Shown: piece by piece, positions 56,992-64,000 of the stretch
How the letters are laid out: each line of letters starts with the position of its first letter
Numbering within the stretch: the stretch's first letter is position 1
Assembly (NCBI RefSeq): GCF_003573695.1
Contig: NC_039358.1
Location: 193,788,418-193,852,417, forward strand
Origin: Papaver somniferum
Lineage: Eukaryota > Streptophyta > Magnoliopsida > Ranunculales > Papaveraceae
Direction of reading: 5' to 3'
DNA: 64,000 bases
Notes under the pieces: model-generated
Told to the model about the DNA's origin: nothing
Databases searched by the model: none
The model's input: only the letters and a program-made list of their open reading frames with translations
Translations under genes and position numbers: made by a program

Positions 56992-59367
56992 TTTTAGAGC
57001 ATAGCTCGGTCAACCTCGCATGCGTTGCTATATCAAGCATGTTTGTCAATGTTAGTGATCAAAAATATGAGTCCTGATTTCTAGTCTATTATAGCTAAGT
57101 CTCGGACTAGGATAGAAAAGTGTAGTTGAGCTCAAGGACTTTATGTAGATTCATCATACAACGATGAAGATCTACTCAAGGAACCGTGGAACTTCATCAA
57201 CAAAAAGGTATGTGGATACTTGAACTTATCTATCACTCAAAATTCCATCTATTCTATCTCCTACTTATTCTGAGACAAAAAGTCGTATGCTATATAGACT
57301 GGATCATACACATTTCACATTTCGAGCTGAGTATTCACTACTTATCTTTTTCTCGAAATCGTGTGTTGGTAAAGCGTTTCTCTTTGATCAAGTTTATCTT
57401 TACCTAGTGACGAAATTCATGAAAAGTTTCAATTACTTTGAGAATTACTCTGACGTGAAACGGTCTGTGAATAACGGCTATATAACGTCCTCTGAGAATG
57501 TCTCAATGATTGGAATGAGGGTTTAGATTACATAACCATGTATTCCTTAATCTGAAGTTTTCGAACTTTGTTGACTGAGAGAAACCGGAGGAATTGGCTT
57601 TGCCAAGTCTGCGAACTGACGGAAGTTCTCTTGTCGAGAATTTCTGCTGGGATTTTCCAAAAACTCGTTTGCGTGTTTAGTCCGCGAACTGGCGGAAGTC
57701 TCTTTGCCGAGATTTTCTGCTGAGTTTGGAAAAACTCTGCCGGTTGCCTTAAGTCCGCGAACTTTTTTGTGAGCTTAAGTGGTTATGATCTAAAGATGTG
57801 CTCTGAACATGAAACTTAAATTACTAGGGAATGACTTATGCAAACCGTGGCTATAAAATTCATGAGCCGATTATTAGAATCGAATCATCTTTGTTTCAAT
57901 TGTGTTTTGTGTAGTTACATAAGATCTCATAGCAATTGAACAACTCTCTAAGTAGTTCATTTGAGTCAGTTGAACTAGTTATGGTGAAGAAGAACTAGGT
58001 TAATATGAATTGATCATATGGTTAACCTTTTGGGTTACTATGTTGAACCAACATACACGTACACGTTTGGGCATGGTTTTCATAAACCCAGTAAACGTCT
58101 ACCCAAGTGTGTGTGACAAGCTAAGTTTTCGATCTAACGGTTGAGAAATATTATCTTGAATCTAAATCAGGTTTTCATCTAACGGTGAATATGGATTGCT
58201 TTGTAACTAAGGCAAAACCCTGATTTGAAGGCTATATAAAGGAGACATATAGCATTGTGAAAAACTAATCCCGACACGTCTGTGTGATACTAGTGCGCTC
58301 GCTAGAGTCGATTCTCCTTTAACGTTTGGTTTTCTTCTCTAAAACCAGGTTAACGACTTAAAGACTTCATTGGGATTGTGAAGCCAGACCGATACTATTT
58401 TTACCGTATTTGTGTGATCCGATCTTGCATTTTCTATCGTACGAGTACAATCTATTGACTGGCTTGAGATCGAGAGAGTTCTCCGATAGGCAAGATAAAG
58501 AAGTCACAAACATCTTCGTCTCACTGTTTGTGATTCCTCGACAAACCGCTTGTGTAGTCAAGAAGGATTGTTGAGAGACGATTGATTAATCTAGGTTGTT
58601 CTTCGGGAATATAAGACGGGATTATCAATTGGTTCCTGTTCACCTTGATTTTATATCTTAAAACGGAACAGAACCTAGGGTTTTTCTGTGGGAGACAAAT
58701 TTATCCTTTGATAGACTTTTCTGTGTGAGACAGATTTGTTTATTATCAAGTCTGCGATTTTGGGTTGCAGCAACTCTTAGTTGTGGGTGAGATCAGCTAA
58801 CGGAATCAAGTACGCGGTATCCTGCTGAGATCAGAGGCGTAGGAGTACAACTGTACATTGAATTAGTGGGACACTGATTGGGGTTCAACTATAGTCCAGT
58901 CCGAAGTTAGCTTGTAGTAGGCTAGTGTCTGTAGCGGATTAATACAGTGTGTATACAATATGGACTAGGTCCCGGGGTTTTTCTGCATTTGCGGTTTCCT
59001 CGTTAACAAAACTTCTGGTGTCTGTGTTATTTCTTTTCCACATTATATTTTTTATAATTTAAATAATACAGGTTGTGCGTTAAGGTCATCAATTGGAAAT
59101 CCAACCTTTGGTTGTTGATTGATATTGACTGATACTTGGATATTGGTCTTTGGTACCGTCCAAGTTATTCCTTGTGTTTGATTAAAGACTCGCTATTGTT
59201 TTAGCTTGAGTAAATCAAAACAAGTGAGAGATATTGACTCTTTGAGATACTTTAATCTAGATTGAGTCTGACTGTCTAGTTGATTCTCTAGCAAAGTATT
59301 TCGGAGTTTGTCCATACAGATTGTTAATCGAATTATTTGGTGGTTTTGTTAGACCCTCGCTTTTTCA
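56992..59367 (+). repeat. 3' LTR of element C, about 2376 bp
   Basis: It starts ttttagagcatagctcgg (TGTT mutated to TTTT) and ends cctcgctttttca. It has one unit fewer of the tccgcgaact block than the 5' LTR. Confidence 0.88.
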
Positions 59368-61165
59368 GTTTTTAGACCCCCGTTTTTCGATTCGGGAATG
59401 TTTCAAACTGATTATTAGAGAGATATAGAACTAATGTAAATCTGGATACAGGACAGTACACGTACCAGCTTACTAACTGGCATAACTGTTATAGGTCCAG
59501 AGCCATAGTACATTAACCAGTACACGTACCGGCGTAGCTACAGTTCGGCAACGACTTTTGGTACACATACCGGGTATGCAAACCTAAAAAGTCTGTTGAC
59601 TCGTGAACTCAGGATGGCACACATACCTAATATGCATACCGAAAAAGTTCTATAGACTCCTGAACTGGTTTTGTCTTAAGGTATACAAACCCGGTACACG
59701 TACCATGACAAAATAACTCACGAACTGGAAAGTAAGTACGCGTACTTACCAAGTCGAATATTTTCAGATGCATCAGAATTGTTTCTATGAGATAATCGGC
59801 ATTTGAAAAACTCTTTAAAAACACATGTAAACATTTTTATCATGTAATAACCTATGCTTGTGACTCAAGATTAAAGTCTTAAAGTGTTATATGAAAATGG
59901 TTAAGCTTATAGTTCATCTGGCTAGTTTCGGCTATGCTTTCATGAATAAGTCATTATACACAGTTCATCCTAACCAGAGTGTATATTTTATTGTGTTAAT
60001 CTCAAATCAAAGATTCATCTAACGGTGGATATTGATTGCTTGATTCCAAATCTACGTTAGATTAAATCTAAAGCAACCTTTGATTTTAAAAGTCTATATA
60101 AGGAGAACCTCAAGCAACTGGGATCTTTGAATCCCTGACACTTTTGTTGCGTGTCCTAGTTGTAAACTAGATTCGTCCCCTCCTCTAAAATCTTCTAGGT
60201 TTAGCGACTAAAAAGACTTCGCTTAGGGATTCGTGAAGCCATGTCCAACTATCTTTATCTTGGTTGTTCATGTATCTTGATCTTGCTACTGATTATTGAG
60301 TCTCACTCCGATCAGGAAAGATAAATAGAAATCACAAAGTTTCGTCGTCTCAGACTCTGTGATTCCACAAGTATATTCCTTTATAACGATTCTTTGTTGA
60401 AATCGGAGTAGGTTTTACTTATGAGGTGAATAATAATCTAGGTTGCTCTTCGGAAGTCATAAATACCGTATTTTGAGGTTTGCTAGACTTTATCTATTGC
60501 AAACGATTTCCTATCTCACCTTGATCTTTTGATCAAAACGGAAATCACATATAAGCTTATCTGTGGGGGCAGATTGGTTTAAAGTCTTCAATTGATTTGA
60601 AGCAACTCTTAGGCTGTAAAGGACGTTAGCTAAGGAAATCAATTACATAGAGTCTTGCGAGATTCAAGAGGTGTAAGGAACGCGACTGTAACTGGATTGC
60701 TATGACGGTGGATTTGGTCTCAACTATATTCCAGTCTGAAGTATTGATAGTAGGCTAGAGTCTGTAACGGCTTAATACAATTTGATGTTCAAATCTGGAA
60801 AAGTCCCAGGGTGTTTCTGCAATTGGGGTTTCCTTGTTAACAAATTTTATGGTGTCTGTGTTATTTCTTTTTCCGCATTATATTGTTTATCTTTATAATT
60901 AAAATACCACAGGTTGTGATACGACTTGATTGATCTTGGGTATTGATCTTTGGAATCGTCTAAGTACTCTCACGGTATAATCAGGTTCATGGACTTGTTT
61001 CCGTCTATATATTGATTGTGAGAGAAAGAGATATAAACTCTTAATATAATTCATGATTGAGATTCATTAAGTTACAAATTTCGGAATTATATTTGAGTTT
61101 ATTCTATACAACTTTCCTAAGAAAAAGTTATTGGTGTATTTTGGAACCCCCGCATTTTCAAAGGC

Positions 61166-61220
61166 TTTTACTAACATATAATGGCTCAAACAATTTGGAA
61201 ACTCAGACCTTAAAATACTA
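61166..61220 (+). pseudogene. LINE ORF2, endonuclease domain part 3
   Basis: It continues the frame from 17116 with FTNI-WLKQFGNSDLKIL, matching the end of the L1 endonuclease, with one internal stop. It is interrupted by the Stowaway MITE. Confidence 0.8.
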
Positions 61221-61589
61221 CTCCCTTCGTCCCCAATTAGATGACCTAGTTGTAGTTTGCGCAATTCTTAAGAAAAGGAGGAGAAAAGAGCATTTTTAAG
61301 TAATTTTTACGACTATACCCTTATGTATAATAATTTGTAAAATTTAAAAATGATTTACGTCTCAATTATACAATGGATATTCGTAAACTTTATACCATTG
61401 GAAAGTATTTTAAAACACCTACATAAAAAATATAAAAAACATGACTATGAATTTACACATATTTCTTATACTAATTATAATCAATTAAAAGAGTAATTTT
61501 AGAAATATCCCATTGTTTTATGATATAGGTCATCTATTTCGGGACAAAATTTAAAACTAACTAGGTCATCTAATATGGGACGGAGGGAG
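61221..61589. mobile_element. Stowaway-type MITE, 369 bp
   Basis: Inverted ends CTCCCTTCGTCCCCAATTAG and (reverse complement of the right end) CTCCCTCCGTCCCATATTAG, flanked by TA (61219-61220 and 61590-61591). Both ends run on through atgacctagttg. Removing it with one TA restores the LINE frame (KIL joined to VPIGSDHSP). Short ORFs inside are not genes. Confidence 0.9.
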
Positions 61590-61591
61590 TA

Positions 61592-64000
61592 GTTCCCATT
61601 GGATCTGATCATAGTCCCCGTCTTATAAATATGGAAGGTCTTAATAACACAAATATTTCTTACTCTGTTAAATTTCTTAAGCTTGGTTAAAGGAACAATC
61701 ATGTATTTATTTAATGCATAGTTATTGGAACTCTGATAATAATAATCCACAATATCCATGATTCAAAATTTTGAAAACATGGGTAACCTATTTAATTTTA
61801 GAAGAAAAACGTTTTTGGATTACCAAAAAAGAAAATTGAGAAACTTCTGTAAAACATGGAAAAACTGAACAACAAAAACCCAAATAGGCACACACAAACC
61901 AAATAAATAGGAAAATGGTTACTTCGGAAAAATTATATGAAACTGAACAAATTGCTAAACAACTTTATAGGGATAACATTGTAAAACTAGGTGAAAGAAA
62001 TACAAAATATTTTTATCTTAAAACTTTAAAAGAAGAAAAAGGAACAAAATTATTTGCTTGCTTAATTCTTATAATAAGGAAATGAATGATAAAAAAGAAA
62101 TTGCAGCTAGCCTAAAATATTTTTTTGAATCTTTGTTTAAAGTTATGCCAACTTCTGAAAATGAGGATATATTTTATCATCTTTCTGTTGGGGTAACCTA
62201 TTCTGATAATTAGAGACTTATGAGATTTGGGAAGTGGTCGGAAGCATGAAACCAAATAAATCTCCTGGTTCAGATGGTTTTTCGGTTTGTTTCTTTTAAG
62301 CACAATTGGTAACTTGTATGTGAGCGATTGGTGGGTCTGGTTCAGTAATTCCGGTCTAATAAAAAGCTAGATCTAGAACGAAACAATTTTCTTTTTTAAT
62401 TTTTAGTTCAGAAAACCAAAGAGCCAAAGGATGACTTTCGACCAATTGGTCTTTGTAACATTTTGTACAAGGTAATTTCAATCTGGAAAAAAAAATGAAA
62501 ATGGTCGCGGATAAATTGATTTCACCTTTTCAACCGGCTTTCTTATCTAAAAGACGTGTTACTAACAGTATTATAGTGGCACATAAGATGATTTATACAC
62601 TGAGTCGAAAGAAAACTAAGATTGGGGAGTTAGGAGTTAAAGTCGAAAGATTTCGACAGGGTTAGCTGAGAATTCTTACTAAAAGCAACGGAAAATCTTG
62701 GTTTCTTTAAAGAATGGTGTGAGCTAATTAAACAATGTATAACTACTTCTTCGGTAGCCGTTCTCCTAAATGAAAATGTTGGAGAATACTTCAAACCAAT
62801 TCGTGGACTTATACAGGGAGATCCTCTATCCCCTTATCTTTTTGTTATTTGGATGAAAGTCTTTTCTAGACTTTTAATGGAAAAATAAAAAACTAAAGAA
62901 ATTCAGGGATTAAAAATAAGTAAGAATAATAAATCTGCGTCTCATTTATTCTTTACAGACGATTTCCTGATCTTTACTAAGGCTAACCTGTAAAGTTGGA
63001 AGAACTTACTAAGTGTTCTTCATGACTTCAGTTTAGTTTCAGGTCAATTGGTTAACTTTGACAAATCTGGAACTTTCTTTAGCAAGAAAATCCATCTTAA
63101 AGAATGATGTCAAAATTGTTAAAAATCAAGAAAATAGAAATTAGAGATTCTTATCTAGGGGAACATTTGTTTATTGATAAATCAAAGATTAAAAACTTTG
63201 ACTTTATCGGCAGTAAGATGGAGGAATGATCAAAGGGTTGGAAAAGCATAATACCTAACCAATCAAGTAAGTTGATTCTTAACAAATCCATTTGTCTAGT
63301 CTTCTAGTGTACCAAATGAAATGTTTTAAACTTCCCAAAAAGAAAAAAAAACTAATAAAATGAACGCAATCTAGAGAGACTTCTGGTGGTGCAAGGAATC
63401 AAATTCCAAGGGGTTTTACATAAAATCTTACAAATTTTTGTGTAAACTTATGGGTTTGGGTTTTAAAGATGCAGATAAAATGAATATGACAATGATTTCA
63501 AAAATGGCTTGGAGAATTGTCACTGAACCGAACTGTTGGTGGGTCAACATTTTAAAAGAGAAATATTCTAAGAACACATATATTTTTACTTTAAAAAAAA
63601 ATATGCTAACTGATCCTGGATGTGGAGGTGTGTGTTGCAGGGCATAAAGTTGATTCACAAATATATTTGCTGGGAGGTTAGAGACGGACAATCTAAAAAC
63701 TTGTGTACTGATTAATGGATTCCTAAACTAAATTTCACCCTGGATCATATTTGTTCCGAAAGGAACAACTCGTTAACACTTGTATCAAACCTGATTAATC
63801 TTGATACGAATAAGTGAAACTATACACTAACCATAGATATTTTTCCTCATATTATTGCTCAATTCATATTGAATATGAACTTGTTTACAGATTCAAATGA
63901 TACCTTAGATCAGGATAAACCTAGACGAAAATTAACTAAGAATGGTATTTTCACTGTGAAATCCTTATATATGATATAGATCGAGTAGGAAACATATTTG
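61592..64000 (+). pseudogene. LINE ORF2, endonuclease end, reverse transcriptase and C-terminal part, runs off the window
   Basis: VPIGSDHSP ends the endonuclease. The linker has RNTKYFYLKTLKEEKG. RT motifs follow in order and in changing frames: DFRPIGLCNILYKVIS (about 62430), QPAFLSKRRVTNSII (about 62530), RGLIQGDPLSPYLFV (about 62800) and the catalytic FTDDFLIF (about 62950), in place of the usual F/Y-A-D-D. The part after RT has FWWCKES, LGFKDADKMNMTMISKMAW and LKEKYS (about 63380-63590), typical of plant L1 elements. Many stops and frame changes mean it is dead. The 3' end lies beyond the window. Confidence 0.88.

Larger units (their letters stand above)
43774..59367 (+). mobile_element. 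Element C: non-autonomous Sirevirus-like element, split by element E
   Basis: 5' LTR 43774-46200, 3' LTR 56992-59367, own internal part 46201-47518 plus 54466-56991. It lies inside the last 25 bp of the 3' LTR of A; the flanks GTTTG and GTTTT suggest a 5-bp duplication with one change. It encodes shortened gag-like ORF1 and sORF2, and no protease, integrase or RT. Confidence 0.85.
17229..59390 (+). mobile_element. Element A: non-autonomous Sirevirus-like Ty1/copia retrotransposon
   Basis: 5' LTR 17229-19764, internal region 19765-21815 plus 30295-31942, 3' LTR from 31943, finishing at 59390 after insertions B and C. The target duplication TTCGG is exact (17224-17228 and 59391-59395). Sirevirus features are the iMet primer site, the several GGGGGAG polypurine tracts and the long LTRs. 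Protease, integrase and RT are absent; only a shortened gag-like ORF and a small second ORF remain. Own length without inserts is about 8.8 kb. Confidence 0.85.
31943..59390 (+). repeat. 3' LTR of element A, interrupted by B and C
   Basis: Own pieces: 31943-33962, 43280-43773 and 59368-59390. The first break holds element B (duplication CCTTG), the second element C, only about 23 bp from the LTR end. Compared with the 5' LTR, 33963 falls inside gactgtaccttgatcag (near 19228). The final piece ends tagacccccgtttttcga, the terminal CA being mutated. Confidence 0.85.
17117..61160 (+). mobile_element. Solo LTR D, Sirevirus-like, split by element A
   Basis: Own sequence is 17117-17228 and 59396-61160, about 1.9 kb. 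It starts TTTTAGAGCATTGC, a mutated form of the TGTTAGAGCA start of the relatives, and ends cccccgcattttca. The flanking duplication is AAAGC (17112-17116) and AAGGC (61161-61165). No internal domain exists, so an unequal exchange between LTRs probably removed it. A TATA box (tatataag) is at 60095. Removing it restores the LINE frame (LDKA joined to FTNI). Confidence 0.8.

Noticed and set aside
1..64000. tRNA, rRNA or CRISPR features
   Set aside because: The only tRNA-like sequences are short primer sites next to LTRs; no direct-repeat array with unique spacers is present, and the tandem repeats seen belong to transposable elements.

Overview
The window looks like intergenic heterochromatin of a flowering plant, probably a eudicot. 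I read it as a pile of transposable elements and see no host gene that I can support. The evidence is AT-rich sequence, Ty3/gypsy elements of Tat, Athila-like and Del/Tekay-like types, Ty1/copia elements with Sirevirus hallmarks, an L1-type LINE, a MULE and a Stowaway MITE. The species cannot be named from the sequence.

Positions 1-14596 hold a tandem array on the minus strand: a 1.4-kb LTR starting TGTAACACCCCG, a 0.7-kb internal segment that keeps a tRNA-iMet primer site and a polypurine tract but no gag-pol, then LTR, internal segment and a truncated LTR. A 9.1-kb Tat-type gypsy element called T (4127-13245, minus) sits in the last internal segment with target duplication AGTCA/AGTCC. T keeps protease, RT, RNase H and integrase in broken frames and lacks gag. 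In its 3' part it carries an antisense, probably spliced coiled-coil gene with its own TATA box.

Positions 14972-64000 are one L1-type LINE (plus strand) split by later insertions. From outside in: a MULE (15448-16994, 9-bp duplication), a solo Sirevirus-like LTR called D (17117-61160) and a Stowaway MITE (61221-61589). Inside D lies Sirevirus-like element A (17229-59390, duplication TTCGG). Inside A lie Sirevirus-like F (21816-30294, minus, GAAGG), Athila-like B (33963-43274, minus, CCTTG) and Sirevirus-like C (43774-59367). Inside C lies Athila-like E (47519-54465, GAATG). Removing an insert and one copy of its duplication restores the LINE frame at three independent joints, which is the best support for the layout.

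A, C and F have 2.4-2.5 kb LTRs, an iMet primer site and a row of GGGGGAG polypurine tracts before the 3' LTR. None keeps protease, integrase or RT, so all must be mobilised in trans. A and C keep a shortened gag-like ORF plus a small second ORF preceded by a TATA box. F instead carries an ORF resembling the putative plant transposon protein family, also behind a TATA box. B and E have unrelated LTRs but encode distantly similar acidic, Tyr/Gln/Asn-rich proteins and share a hairpin plus polypurine module present twice in each. The most interesting themes are these accessory genes with apparent private promoters in otherwise non-autonomous retrotransposons, and the duplicated hairpin-PPT module.
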